A stretch of 26,826 nucleotides of DNA from JACJWR01 sp964547485 (GCA_964547485.1 CAZJNU010000031.1:1-26826); one strand, 5' to 3'; counted from the stretch's first letter, positions 7,901 to 15,850 are shown. Notes: generated from the sequence alone by a model not told the origin. Numbers and translations: made by a program.

Positions 7901-9094
7901 GTGCCGAGAGTTGTTACCGTGTCCGGCGTGCAGAGGAGCCCGCGCGACGATGTTGTGCAGGCGTCCGACGACCAGCGGCGGGCGTCCTTCCTCGGACCGA
8001 TCCTGGTGTTCATCGCCATCGCAACGACGCCTATGTATCTGGCGCTGTGGTGGACAGGATCGGCGCCACCGGCGGCCGCGGCGGTCGGCCTCCTCGTCGG
8101 CACCCTCGCCTGCTGGATCAGTCTGCGGCGCGGCCACGAGGACCTGGCGGTGGTCGGCTTCGGGGGTGTTCTGCTACTGGCTCTGCTGATCCCGCCTGCT
8201 GCCAGCGGCAACGCCGGTCTGAGCCCCTACGCGGCCTCGGTGGTGGCCGGCATCCTGCTGTTGTCGACCGCCCGTCGGTACATCGGCGCGACGATCGTGG
8301 TGATCCTGCTGGCAACCGGTGTCCTGTGGCTCGTCACGGATCCTGACCGGACCCCGGATCTCGAATGGCTCCCGTTGATCATCGGTGCGGCCGTAATCAC
8401 TGCGCTGACCACCGCCGCGGTCACCTCCGGCATGCGCGGGATCGGCCGCAGCCTGATGCGGTTACAGGAATCCAATCGCAGCAAGGCCGACCTGCAAGTC
8501 GAACTCGAGCACCTCCGGGACGGTCTGGACGCTGCGGTGGAGCGTCGTTCCGCCGAAATTCGAACCGTCATCGCGGCCACCGAAGCCGATATCCGCGCCC
8601 TCGACGGTGCCGCGATGCGCGACTCCCTGACCGGCCTGTTCAACCGTCGCCACCTGGAAGGAGATGCGAGCAGACAAGTGGCGGAGGCCCTCGACAAGGG
8701 GGTGGCAACGTCACTCGGGGTGCTGGACATCGACGAATTCAAGAGCATCAACGACGAGATCTCCCATGCCCAAGGCGACGAGGTATTGGTGCGCGCTGCT
8801 GCCGCCATGGCGACCGCAGCCGGTGACGACGCCATGGTCCACCGGCTTGGCGGCGACGAGTTCCTGGTGTTGATGTTCGGTTCGGACCTGGCCGGGGCGA
8901 AGGTGATTCTGGACCGGATCTCACGTGCTGTTTCGACCAAAGATTGGCGAGGTGCGACGCCCACCGGACGGCTATCCGTGACCTGGGGCGTCGCGACCAT
9001 CGCAACGGGCAGCTCGACCGGACTACTGGAGGCCATTGCTGCGGCCGATCAGGAGCTTCTTGCCGCCAAACGGCGGCGGGGGGTTCGGCGGTGA
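7901..9094 (+). CDS. Membrane-bound GGDEF protein, probable diguanylate cyclase
   Basis: 397 residues from GTG 7901 (GGAG six bases upstream). Six predicted membrane helices fill about residues 30-185. A charged coiled-coil-like linker (about 190-240) leads into the GGDEF domain, which begins at DSLTGLFNRRHLE. The metal Asp region VLDIDEFKSIND and the signature GGDEF at 317-321 are intact, so cyclic di-GMP synthesis is expected. The allosteric RxxD I-site is absent: the positions nine and six residues before the motif are Gly and Ala. No recognisable sensor fold is seen other than the helix bundle. The gene follows the MMPL gene by 46 bp, and its stop overlaps the next GGDEF gene's start by 4 bp (GTGA). 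That makes a three-gene operon likely. Confidence 0.9.
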   Translation: MPRVVTVSGVQRSPRDDVVQASDDQRRASFLGPILVFIAIATTPMYLALWWTGSAPPAAAAVGLLVGTLACWISLRRGHEDLAVVGFGGVLLLALLIPPAASGNAGLSPYAASVVAGILLLSTARRYIGATIVVILLATGVLWLVTDPDRTPDLEWLPLIIGAAVITALTTAAVTSGMRGIGRSLMRLQESNRSKADLQVELEHLRDGLDAAVERRSAEIRTVIAATEADIRALDGAAMRDSLTGLFNRRHLEGDASRQVAEALDKGVATSLGVLDIDEFKSINDEISHAQGDEVLVRAAAAMATAAGDDAMVHRLGGDEFLVLMFGSDLAGAKVILDRISRAVSTKDWRGATPTGRLSVTWGVATIATGSSTGLLEAIAAADQELLAAKRRRGVRR

Positions 9095-10296
9095 CGACGG
9101 CACCCGGGCAGTCGCCGGATACACCCTCGCCCGTTCGCTCCGCCGACGCCCTCGAGGACGATCTGCGGCGGGACGTGATGATGATCATGTCGCTGGCGTA
9201 TGGCCTAATCGCCCTGGTCGGAGCCGCTGTCCTTGTGTTCCTGCCCGGCGGCCAGCTCTCGGCAGCGATTCTGGTGGTTGTTTCGGTGCTGGCTCTGGCC
9301 GTCGCCTTCGTCGCCCGCAGGTTGCACCTGACCATGGCGGCGATGCTGATCACCGTGACCTTCTGGTCCGCCCTGATGGCCGAACCTTTGATATCTGGAA
9401 ACCTGTCGACGAACGGCATCTTCATGGGTCTGCTCGCCGCACCGATGGCGGTGTCGTTCCGGCAGCGCTGGCTGTGGCTGTCGGTCGCGGTGAGTCTGGG
9501 CAGCGTTGGGCTGCTGGCGCTGGTGACCGACCCGGCCCAGACTGCTCCAGTCCCGTGGCTGGTGTCACTGGTCAACGGCACCCTGCTCGTGGTGGCCGCC
9601 GTGGTCGGAATTGGGATCGTGCTCTGGCAATCCAGGCGGCAACTGCTGGCCGAGGCATTGGCGGCAGACGCCGTCAGTCGAAGTATCGCGGAGTTGCGTA
9701 GCGTCAACGCCGACCTGGAGCTGCAGGTATCCGAGCGGACCCGCCATCTCGACCTCGCATTGGCCGAACACCGACGAGCTGCTGACGCCCTGCGGGAGTG
9801 GACGAATACCGACACTCTCACGGGACTGCGCACCCGCGGGGCGTTGGACGATCAAGTCCACCAGCTGTCGGCTTCCCTCGGTCCCGACGGTGTGGGCGTC
9901 ATCGTGATCGATATGGACCGATTCAAGGACATCAATGACAGCTACTCACACCAGGTCGGAGACCTGGTGCTCAGCCGGCTGGCGGACATCCTGCGGGAAG
10001 AGGCCCCGGCCGGCGCCACCATGGCACGATTCGGCGGGGAGGAGTTCGTCATCCTTTGCCCGGGCGCCAACGCAGCGGACACCCTGACGTTGGCCAGCAC
10101 TGTTCGGCAACGGGTCGCCGACGAGGACTGGGGTCAACTCGCCACCGGGTTACACACCACCGCCTCCCTAGGAGTCTCGCTGGCGTCCCCCTCCGTGGTC
10201 GCGGGAGTCCAACCTCTACCCGACGCGATCCTGCGCGCATTTCAGGGGATGGGTGGGGCCAAGGCTCACGGCGGAAATCGGGTCGAGAGCCGCTGA
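9091..10296 (+). CDS. Second membrane-bound GGDEF protein (GGEEF variant)
   Basis: 401 residues from GTG 9091, whose GTGA overlaps the preceding stop; translation is probably coupled. Six apolar segments occupy about residues 28-190. They are followed by a coiled-coil linker with VSERTRHLDLAL, typical of signalling helices before GGDEF domains, and then TDTLTGLRTRGALDD. VIDMDRFKDINDSYSH and GGEEF at 315-319 retain the expected catalytic residues; GGEEF is an active variant in known cyclases. There is no RxxD I-site before the motif (Pro and Ala at the key positions). The end of the domain reads AFQGMGGAKAHGGNRVE, a loosened form of the usual ALYxAKxxGRN. It shares architecture with its upstream neighbour but little sequence outside the GGDEF core. 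It could therefore be an old duplication with divergent input domains. Confidence 0.88.
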   Translation: MTTAPGQSPDTPSPVRSADALEDDLRRDVMMIMSLAYGLIALVGAAVLVFLPGGQLSAAILVVVSVLALAVAFVARRLHLTMAAMLITVTFWSALMAEPLISGNLSTNGIFMGLLAAPMAVSFRQRWLWLSVAVSLGSVGLLALVTDPAQTAPVPWLVSLVNGTLLVVAAVVGIGIVLWQSRRQLLAEALAADAVSRSIAELRSVNADLELQVSERTRHLDLALAEHRRAADALREWTNTDTLTGLRTRGALDDQVHQLSASLGPDGVGVIVIDMDRFKDINDSYSHQVGDLVLSRLADILREEAPAGATMARFGGEEFVILCPGANAADTLTLASTVRQRVADEDWGQLATGLHTTASLGVSLASPSVVAGVQPLPDAILRAFQGMGGAKAHGGNRVESR

Positions 10297-10451
10297 GTCC
10301 GGATCGGGCCGTGTCCGGAGCTGTTCGCCCTCCTCGTCCACTTTGCCGAGTCCGGAACTCTGGTAGACACTAGGGCCCAAGGTCGCCCACCCGACCGTCT
10401 GAAAGCAAGTCCCCGACCTGACCACCACGCGGTACCTGAGGAGCGAGCACC

Positions 10452-12635
10452 ATGGCCAACGAAGACACCTGTCCCGTCCGCGCTGTCGGGGGTACCACAA
10501 ACCGCGACTGGTGGCCGAATCAGTTGAACTTGAAGGTGCTGCAGCAGAACCCGCCGATGGCGGACCCGATGGGCCCGGATTTCGACTACGCCGAGGAGTT
10601 CAGCGCCGTCGACCTGGAGGCCCTGAAGGCCGACGTCGAGGCGGTCATGACGACGTCCCAGGACTGGTGGCCGGCCGACTACGGTCACTACGGTCCGCTC
10701 TTCATCCGGATGGCGTGGCACAGCGCCGGCACCTACCGGATAAGCGACGGTCGGGGAGGAGCGGGCTCAGGAACGCAGCGGTTCGCACCGCTGAACAGCT
10801 GGCCCGACAATGCCAGCCTCGACAAGGCGCGCAGGCTGCTCTGGCCGGTCAAGAAGAAGTACGGCCGTGCCCTCTCGTGGGCCGACCTGATGGTGTTCGC
10901 GGGCAATTGTGCGCTGGAGTCGATGGGCTTTGCGACGTTCGGCTTCGGGGGCGGCCGAGAGGACGTCTGGGAACCCGAGGACATCGACTGGGGTGCCGAG
11001 GCCACCTGGCTCGGCGACGAGCGCTACAGCGGCGACCGGGAACTCGCCAATCCGCTCGCAGCCGTGCAGATGGGCCTCATCTACGTGAATCCGGAGGGCC
11101 CGAACGGGAACCCGGACCCGCTCGCGTCTGCCCGGGATATCCGCGAGACCTTCCGCCGGATGGCGATGAACGATGAGGAGACAGTGGCGCTGATCGCAGG
11201 CGGCCACACGTTTGGCAAAACCCACGGCGCAGCCGATCCCGAGAAGTACGTCGGTCCCGAACCGGAGGCCGCACCACTGCAGCAGATGGGTCTGGGATGG
11301 AAGAACAGTTACGGCACCGGCAGCGGCGACGACGCCATCACCAGCGGGCTGGAAGGAGCCTGGACGCCGACACCTGTGACCTGGGACAACGCCTACTTCG
11401 AGACCCTGTTCGGCTACGAGTGGGTGCAGTCGAAGAGCCCGGCCGGCGCGACGCAGTGGATTCCGACCGATCAAGCCGCCGCGGACACCGTGCCGGATCC
11501 ACACGATCCGGCCAAGAAGCACCCGCCGGTGATGCTGACGACAGACCTCGCGTTGCGGATGGATCCGATCTACGAGCCGATCTCCCGGCGCTTCCACGAC
11601 CACCCCGACGAACTGGCGGTCGCGTTCGCGAAGGCTTGGTTCAAGTTGACCCATCGCGATATGGGACCTGCCTCTCGCTACCTCGGCGCGCTGGTGCCCG
11701 CCGAGCCGCAGTTGTGGCAGGACCCTGTCCCGGCCGTCAGCCATGAGTTGATCGATGCACCGGACATCGCCGACCTCAAGCAGCGGTTGCTCACCTCAGG
11801 TCTGTCCATTTCCCAACTCGTGTCGACCGCATGGGCGTCGGCGTCGACTTTCCGCGGCAGCGACAAACGCGGCGGAGCCAACGGAGCCCGGGTCCGGCTC
11901 GCCCCTCAGAATGGCTGGGAGGTCAACAACCCGGCCGAGTTGGCAACGGTGTTGCAGACGCTGCAGCAGCTCCAGGAAGCGTTCAACAGTGCGCCGACCA
12001 GCGGTGCAAAGCAGGTGTCGCTGGCCGACCTGATCGTGCTGGGCGGGTGCGCCGCCGTCGAGCAGGCAGCTCGCGCTGCCGGTCATGAGATTGAGGTTCC
12101 GTTCACTCCGGGGCGCACGGACGCCAGCCAGGAACAGACCGACGTGGAGTCGTTCGCGGTGCTTGAACCAACCTCGGACGCATTCCGCAACTACCTCGGC
12201 GCCGGCCACGACCGAGCCGCAGAGCAGCTGATGATCGACCAGGCGAACCTGCTGACCCTCACTGCCCCCGAGCTGACGGTTCTGGTGGGCGGTCTGCGTG
12301 TTCTGGCTGCGAACTTCCAGCGGACTCCGCTGGGGGTGTTCACGAGCCAACCCGAAGTGTTGACCAATGACTTCTTCGTCAACCTGCTCGACATGGCTAC
12401 CGTCTGGCAGCCCACGTCGGAGGCAGAGGAGACCTTCGAAGGTCGCGATCGCCTGACCGGCGAACCGAAATGGACCGCCAGCAGAGTCGATCTCGTCTTC
12501 GGTTCGGACTCCCAGCTTCGTGGTCTCGCGGAGGTCTACGGCAGCGATGACGCTGGCGAGAAGTTCGCCCGCGACTTCGTGGCCGCCTGGGACAAGGTGA
12601 TGAGCCTCGACCGGTTCGAGCTCGGCTCCAGGTAG
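10452..12635 (+). CDS. katG: Catalase-peroxidase KatG
   Basis: 727 residues, full length for this family. It is a bifunctional haem enzyme that removes hydrogen peroxide and oxidises small substrates in the cytoplasm. The distal site RMAWHSAGTYR gives Arg86, Trp89 and His90; the proximal ligand is His252 in GGHTFGKTHG. Tyr211 (LIYVNPEGPNG) and Met237 (RRMAMN) complete the Met-Tyr-Trp cross-link needed for catalase activity. Ser298 in AITSG corresponds to Ser315 of the tuberculosis enzyme. The degenerate C-terminal half is also complete. ATG 10452 is preceded by GAGGAG at 8 nt. The 155 bp upstream holds no fur-type regulator gene and no convincing promoter; a TTGCCG/TAGACA pair near 10341-10367 is only 15 bp apart. 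Transcription may start there or read through from the GGDEF gene. The gene ends 3 bp from a convergent small gene. Confidence 0.98.
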   Translation: MANEDTCPVRAVGGTTNRDWWPNQLNLKVLQQNPPMADPMGPDFDYAEEFSAVDLEALKADVEAVMTTSQDWWPADYGHYGPLFIRMAWHSAGTYRISDGRGGAGSGTQRFAPLNSWPDNASLDKARRLLWPVKKKYGRALSWADLMVFAGNCALESMGFATFGFGGGREDVWEPEDIDWGAEATWLGDERYSGDRELANPLAAVQMGLIYVNPEGPNGNPDPLASARDIRETFRRMAMNDEETVALIAGGHTFGKTHGAADPEKYVGPEPEAAPLQQMGLGWKNSYGTGSGDDAITSGLEGAWTPTPVTWDNAYFETLFGYEWVQSKSPAGATQWIPTDQAAADTVPDPHDPAKKHPPVMLTTDLALRMDPIYEPISRRFHDHPDELAVAFAKAWFKLTHRDMGPASRYLGALVPAEPQLWQDPVPAVSHELIDAPDIADLKQRLLTSGLSISQLVSTAWASASTFRGSDKRGGANGARVRLAPQNGWEVNNPAELATVLQTLQQLQEAFNSAPTSGAKQVSLADLIVLGGCAAVEQAARAAGHEIEVPFTPGRTDASQEQTDVESFAVLEPTSDAFRNYLGAGHDRAAEQLMIDQANLLTLTAPELTVLVGGLRVLAANFQRTPLGVFTSQPEVLTNDFFVNLLDMATVWQPTSEAEETFEGRDRLTGEPKWTASRVDLVFGSDSQLRGLAEVYGSDDAGEKFARDFVAAWDKVMSLDRFELGSR

Positions 12636-12638
12636 GCG

Positions 12639-12905
12639 CTAGCGGAGCGGCAGACCCGACTGACCTAGTTCGTTGAGTGCTTGTTGGTTTGGCACGGCGT
12701 TCTGCTGTGCCGGTGCAAGGCGCACGGCCGCAGGGCGAGCGCCGATCGGGCTGGCGACGGAAGTGGACTGGTAGATCGAGCCCATCGCCATCGCGGGGGC
12801 GTCAGCTGCTGCCGGACCGGCGGTGGCGACTCCGACTGCGGCCAGAGCGGCGAAGACAAGTGCCGAGAAGAACCCGGTTGTCGTGCGACGGTTCAATTTC
12901 CTCAT
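12639..12905 (-). CDS. Short secreted peptide of unknown function
   Basis: 88 residues from ATG 12905, chosen because GAAGGG lies 7 nt upstream; a TTG at 12920 would overlap that site. MRKLNRR is followed by an apolar stretch (FFSALVFAALAAVGVATAG) and PAAADA, a good Sec signal with cleavage near residue 38-40. The mature part is only about 50 residues, rich in Ala, Pro and Gln, with no Cys and no known motif. The gene is convergent with katG, with only 3 bp between the stops. I do not recognise a family; similar small exported peptides are common in actinomycetes. Confidence 0.7.
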   Translation of the reverse strand: MRKLNRRTTTGFFSALVFAALAAVGVATAGPAAADAPAMAMGSIYQSTSVASPIGARPAAVRLAPAQQNAVPNQQALNELGQSGLPLR

Positions 12906-13004
12906 GGTCGTGCCCTTCAAACAAATCCGCGAAGATTGTCGGAGGCGCGGCCATTCCGTGAGTGGGTTCTACCCACGCGCGGAGGAATCCAAACACTGAG
13001 TTGG

Positions 13005-13078
13005 TGGCCAGGGCCGGGGTCGAACCGGCGACCTCCCGCTTTTCAGGCGGGCGCTCGTACCAACTGAGCTACCTGGCC
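13005..13078 (-). tRNA. tRNA-Phe (GAA)
   Basis: The minus strand folds as a cloverleaf. The acceptor GGCCAGG pairs with CCTGGCC, the D-arm begins AGCTCAGTTGG, and the anticodon stem CCCGC/GCGGG encloses CTGAAAA with anticodon GAA. The T-arm contains GGTTCGACCCC. The discriminator is A, and CCA is encoded just beyond (13004-13002). Confidence 0.97.
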
Positions 13079-13090
13079 CTGCACGGATGG

Positions 13091-13138
13091 GCCGCAGTAG
13101 CGGCTCCGCACAGCAATGGGCCGGCGAACCGGCCCATT
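13091..13138 (-). other. Two hairpins in the tRNA-Asp/tRNA-Phe spacer
   Basis: AATGGGCCGG (13115-13124) and CCGGCCCATT (13129-13138) form a perfect 10-bp stem whose minus-strand loop is TTCG. It begins at the last base of the encoded CCA of tRNA-Asp. A second hairpin, GCCGC-AGTA-GCGGC (13091-13104), follows. There is no T-tract, so a processing signal or weak attenuator between the tRNAs is more likely than a full terminator. Confidence 0.6.
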
Positions 13139-13140
13139 GG

Positions 13141-13214
13141 CGACCCCGACCGGACTCGAACCGGCGACCTCCGCCGTGACAGGGCGGCGCTCTAACCAAC
13201 TGAGCTACGGGGCC
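13141..13214 (-). tRNA. tRNA-Asp (GTC)
   Basis: The minus strand gives acceptor GGCCCCG pairing with CGGGGTC (one G-T pair). The anticodon stem CCGCC/GGCGG encloses CTGTCAC with anticodon GTC, and the T-arm contains GGTTCGAGTCC. The discriminator is G, the usual identity base for aspartate, followed by encoded CCA (13140-13138). Confidence 0.97.
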
Positions 13215-13237
13215 AAACACGCAATGCATGTGGCGCG

Positions 13238-13310
13238 TACCCCCAACGGGATTCGAACCCGCGCTACCGCCTTGAAAGGGCGGCGTCCTAGGCCGCTAGA
13301 CGATGGGGGC
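13238..13310 (-). tRNA. tRNA-Glu (TTC)
   Basis: The minus strand gives acceptor GCCCCCA pairing with TGGGGGT (terminal G-T), D-arm TCGTCTAGCGG, and anticodon stem CCGCC/GGCGG around CTTTCAA with anticodon TTC. The T-arm contains GGTTCGAATCC. The discriminator is A. Unlike its two neighbours, CCA is not encoded (the next bases are CGC), so it must be added after transcription. Confidence 0.97.
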
Positions 13311-13344
13311 TAGCGTGAATCGACGTGCCGAAGTGGGCTGCACC

Positions 13345-13372
13345 AGCATACGGGAGCCAGGCGGACTGCCAC
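13345..13372 (-). promoter_or_regulatory. Probable promoter of the tRNA-Glu-Asp-Phe cluster
   Basis: On the minus strand TATGCT (13350-13345) follows GTGGCA (13372-13367) with 16 bp between. Each matches the vegetative consensus at four of six positions. It lies 35 bp upstream of the tRNA-Glu 5' end, a sensible leader length. The same 123-bp interval also serves the divergent ligase gene. Confidence 0.5.
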
Positions 13373-13421
13373 CGGTGGGGGCCGAAATCCGCAGTCGCGG
13401 GCATGAGCGCCGGGATGCCAC

Positions 13422-13427
13422 TAGCGT
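13422..13427 (+). promoter_or_regulatory. Leaderless-type -10 box of the YbdK-type ligase gene
   Basis: TAGCGT fits TANNNT and lies 6 nt before the ATG at 13434. No Shine-Dalgarno is present, so transcription probably starts at the initiation codon. Confidence 0.5.
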
Positions 13428-13433
13428 CGTGCC

Positions 13434-14564
13434 ATGGACTTCAACTCATCTCCCCGCAGCACGCTCGGCGTCGAAGTCGAGTACTGGGCCGTGGACAACG
13501 ATTCCGGGCTGCCGGTGGCGTGCTCGGTGGAGGTTCTCGGCGAGATGGGTCGCGGACACCCAGGTAACGAGCACCCGAAGGCGAAACATGAACTCTTCGA
13601 GTCCAGCATCGAAGTCATCACCGGGATCTGCGAGACACCTGCGGAGGCCCGGGCCGACCTGGAAGGGACGATCGCCGAACTGCGGCCACTGCTGGACGCC
13701 CGGAACGTGAAGCTGATGTCGTCCGGCACCCACCCGTTCGCCGAATGGACCGACCTGATCGTCAGTCCGAACCCCCGCTACCACCAGTTGGTGGAGGACA
13801 TCCAGTGGCCGGCCCGGCGGCTGATGATCCACGGTGTCCATGTGCATGTCGGGGTGCGATCCGGCGAGAAGGCGATCCAGACGGTCAACGGTTTGACCAC
13901 CTACCTCCCGCACCTGCTCGCGCTGTCCTGCTCGAGTCCGTACTGGGAGTCCGAGAACACCGGCCTGGCCAGCGCGCGGACAAAGGTCTTCGAAGTGATG
14001 CCCACCGCGGGACTGCCGCCGCAGTTGAGTGGTTGGGGTGAGTTCGAGCGGTTCCTGGACGCCCTGATCCGCGCCGGCAGCATCTCGACAGTGCGGGAGG
14101 TCTGGTGGGACATTCGCCCACACCCGGGCTTCGGGACTGTCGAACTTCGGATGTGCGACGGCATCCCAACGATGCAGGAGGTTACCGCGGTTGCCGCCTT
14201 GGCGCAGTGTCTGGTGACCTGGTTCGACCGGACGATGGACTCCGGCGGTCGGCCGCCGATCCGGCCCAGTTGGGTGGTGCGGGAGAACAAGTGGCGGGCA
14301 GCGCGCTACGGCCTGGATGCCGAGATCATCCTCGACGAACACGGCCGAACCCGCCGGTTGGGCGACGACCTGGCGGAGCTGACCTCCCGGTTGCGACCGC
14401 TCGCCGTCGAGCTCGGCTGCGCGGACGAGTTGGACAGCATCAACGACATCGTGAACCACGGCGGTTCCTACCAGCGGCAACTGAAGATCGTGGCCGACGG
14501 CGGCGATCTGCGCGACGTGGTCGCGTCGCTGACTCGGGAGCTGGAGGACGGTCCGGGCGCATGA
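13434..14564 (+). CDS. YbdK-type carboxylate-amine ligase (glutamate-cysteine ligase 2 family)
   Basis: 376 residues, typical length for the family. The N-terminal LGVEVEYWAVD is the GVE-x-E nucleotide/metal motif. HGVHVHVGV in the middle and TVELRMCDG later are the other conserved blocks, with catalytic acidic and His residues in place. Relatives couple the gamma-carboxyl of glutamate to an amine using ATP; E. coli YbdK shows weak glutamate-cysteine ligase activity. In actinomycetes the physiological substrate is often uncertain and may not be cysteine, because these bacteria use mycothiol. The start is ATG 13434, apparently leaderless. The TGA overlaps the ATG of an M20 hydrolase by 4 bp, so the two act together or on linked compounds. 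Confidence 0.88.
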   Translation: MDFNSSPRSTLGVEVEYWAVDNDSGLPVACSVEVLGEMGRGHPGNEHPKAKHELFESSIEVITGICETPAEARADLEGTIAELRPLLDARNVKLMSSGTHPFAEWTDLIVSPNPRYHQLVEDIQWPARRLMIHGVHVHVGVRSGEKAIQTVNGLTTYLPHLLALSCSSPYWESENTGLASARTKVFEVMPTAGLPPQLSGWGEFERFLDALIRAGSISTVREVWWDIRPHPGFGTVELRMCDGIPTMQEVTAVAALAQCLVTWFDRTMDSGGRPPIRPSWVVRENKWRAARYGLDAEIILDEHGRTRRLGDDLAELTSRLRPLAVELGCADELDSINDIVNHGGSYQRQLKIVADGGDLRDVVASLTRELEDGPGA

Positions 14565-15763
14565 CGACCGATCCCGCAGTGCCAGTCGACCTCGACAATT
14601 TCCTCCGCCGCCATGGCCCGTCGCTGATCGACTTCCGCCGCGACTTGCACCGGAACCCGGAATTGAGCATGGCCGAGGTTGCGACGACCGAGAAGATCTA
14701 CAACTGGCTGCGGGCGAACGGGCTCGCTCCGCAACGGCTATCGGTAGGTACCGGGTTGATCTGCGATATCGGTGATCCCTCGCTCGGGCCGACCATCGCA
14801 CTGCGGGCCGACATTGATGCCCTCGCCATGATGGATCTCAGTGACAGTGAGTACACCTCCCGCATCCCCGGCGTCGCCCACGCCTGCGGGCACGACGTCC
14901 ACACCAGCATCGTGCTCGGGGCCGGTCTGGCCCTGCAGGCGCTGGAGGAGCTGGGACGACTGCCCGGCCGAGTTCGACTGATCTTCGAACCCGGCGAGGA
15001 GACGGTCCCCGGCGGCGCGGTGTTCGTGATCAAGGAGGGGTGGCTGAACGGAGTAGAAGCCATTTTCGGTTTGCACTGCGACCCGAAGACCGAGGTCGGC
15101 AGACTAGGTACGACCGTCGGCCCGATCACCTCCGCCTCCGACACGGTGGAGGTGTTCCTGTCCGGCCCCGGCGGCCACACCGCTCGCCCCGAGCGCACGG
15201 TCGACCTGGTTCGGGTCGCCGGCCGAATAGCCGAGCACCTACCCGGACGGTTCGCAGAGATGTCTCGGGACACCGGCGAGGTGCGGCTCGTCTTCGGGGC
15301 ACTTCACACCGGCGATGCCTACAACGTCATCCCGAGTTCGGCTGTGCTGCGCGGCACCATCCGAACTCCGTCCCGGCAACTGTGGGATGGGGCGCCTGAG
15401 CTGCTGCGGGCGGCGATAGCCGATGTGGTTGGGGACAGCGGAGCGCAGTGGGAGCTGGTCGAGAATCGGGGGATTCCGCCGGTCATCAACTCACCTGCCC
15501 CGACCGCGGCCCTGAACGATGCCGCCCGCCGGGCACTTGGGCCCGATTCCGTGGTCGACACCGAACAGTCTTGGGGGGGCGACTCGTTCGCCTGGTACGT
15601 CGACTCGGTGCCCGGCACCTACGCGCGGCTCGGGACCCACAACCCCGACTGGACTGGGCCGCGGCTGGACCTACATGCCTCAACGTTTGACGTCGACGAA
15701 CGATGCATCGACGTTGGCGTCCGCGTCCTCGTCAACACTGCCCTGATCTGGTTCGCAACCTGA
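14561..15763 (+). CDS. M20-family amidohydrolase/peptidase
   Basis: 400 residues from ATG 14561, chosen for the ATGA overlap with the ligase gene. It starts with the family-typical LIDFRRDLHRNPELSMAE. LRADIDAL is followed by HACGHDVHTS (Cys109, His111), IFEPGEETVPGGA (Glu146-Glu147), GLHCDP (His172) and a C-terminal LDLHASTFDVDE supplying the last His. This is the M20D metal-site order of hippurate hydrolase/IAA-amino-acid hydrolase relatives, with a dimerisation (lid) domain around residues 190-300. It cleaves N-acyl or amide-linked amino acids in the cytoplasm; no signal peptide is seen. The coupling with a gamma-glutamyl-type ligase suggests a make-and-cleave pair or a shared amide intermediate, but the substrate is not known. 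Confidence 0.9.
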   Translation: MTTDPAVPVDLDNFLRRHGPSLIDFRRDLHRNPELSMAEVATTEKIYNWLRANGLAPQRLSVGTGLICDIGDPSLGPTIALRADIDALAMMDLSDSEYTSRIPGVAHACGHDVHTSIVLGAGLALQALEELGRLPGRVRLIFEPGEETVPGGAVFVIKEGWLNGVEAIFGLHCDPKTEVGRLGTTVGPITSASDTVEVFLSGPGGHTARPERTVDLVRVAGRIAEHLPGRFAEMSRDTGEVRLVFGALHTGDAYNVIPSSAVLRGTIRTPSRQLWDGAPELLRAAIADVVGDSGAQWELVENRGIPPVINSPAPTAALNDAARRALGPDSVVDTEQSWGGDSFAWYVDSVPGTYARLGTHNPDWTGPRLDLHASTFDVDERCIDVGVRVLVNTALIWFAT

Positions 15764-15810
15764 CCAACTCGGGGGCTGATGCCCGCAGCTGACCTCCGCA
15801 CGTCAACCAA

Positions 15811-15850
15811 CCGGAACCAAGCACACGCTCTGGGGTACACGCGGTTCCGG
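15811..15850. terminator. Hairpin between convergent M20 and UPF0145 genes
   Basis: CCGGAACC (15811-15818) and GGTTCCGG (15843-15850) are perfect complements separated by 24 bases, 48 bp past the M20 stop. There is no T-tract. It is a plausible terminator for the plus strand, or bidirectional together with the repeat beside it. Confidence 0.45.

Noticed and set aside
6385..8211. A 608-codon open frame on the minus strand opposite the MMPL gene
   Set aside because: Its product is His/Gln/Arg-rich with no family pattern. It is the mirror of GC-rich codons of a well-supported MMPL gene.
8944..9090. An earlier start for the second GGDEF gene
   Set aside because: The extra 49 residues overlap the first GGDEF gene out of frame and are Arg/Gly/Cys-rich noise. 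GTG 9091 with the GTGA overlap is a better start.
10767..11744. A 325-codon minus-strand frame opposite katG
   Set aside because: It is a shadow of katG. No ribosome site or recognisable motif was found.
14105..14560. An earlier start for the M20 gene
   Set aside because: The extension lies inside the ligase gene in another frame and is Arg/Gly-rich. The M20 family begins near LDNFLRRHGP, matching ATG 14561.
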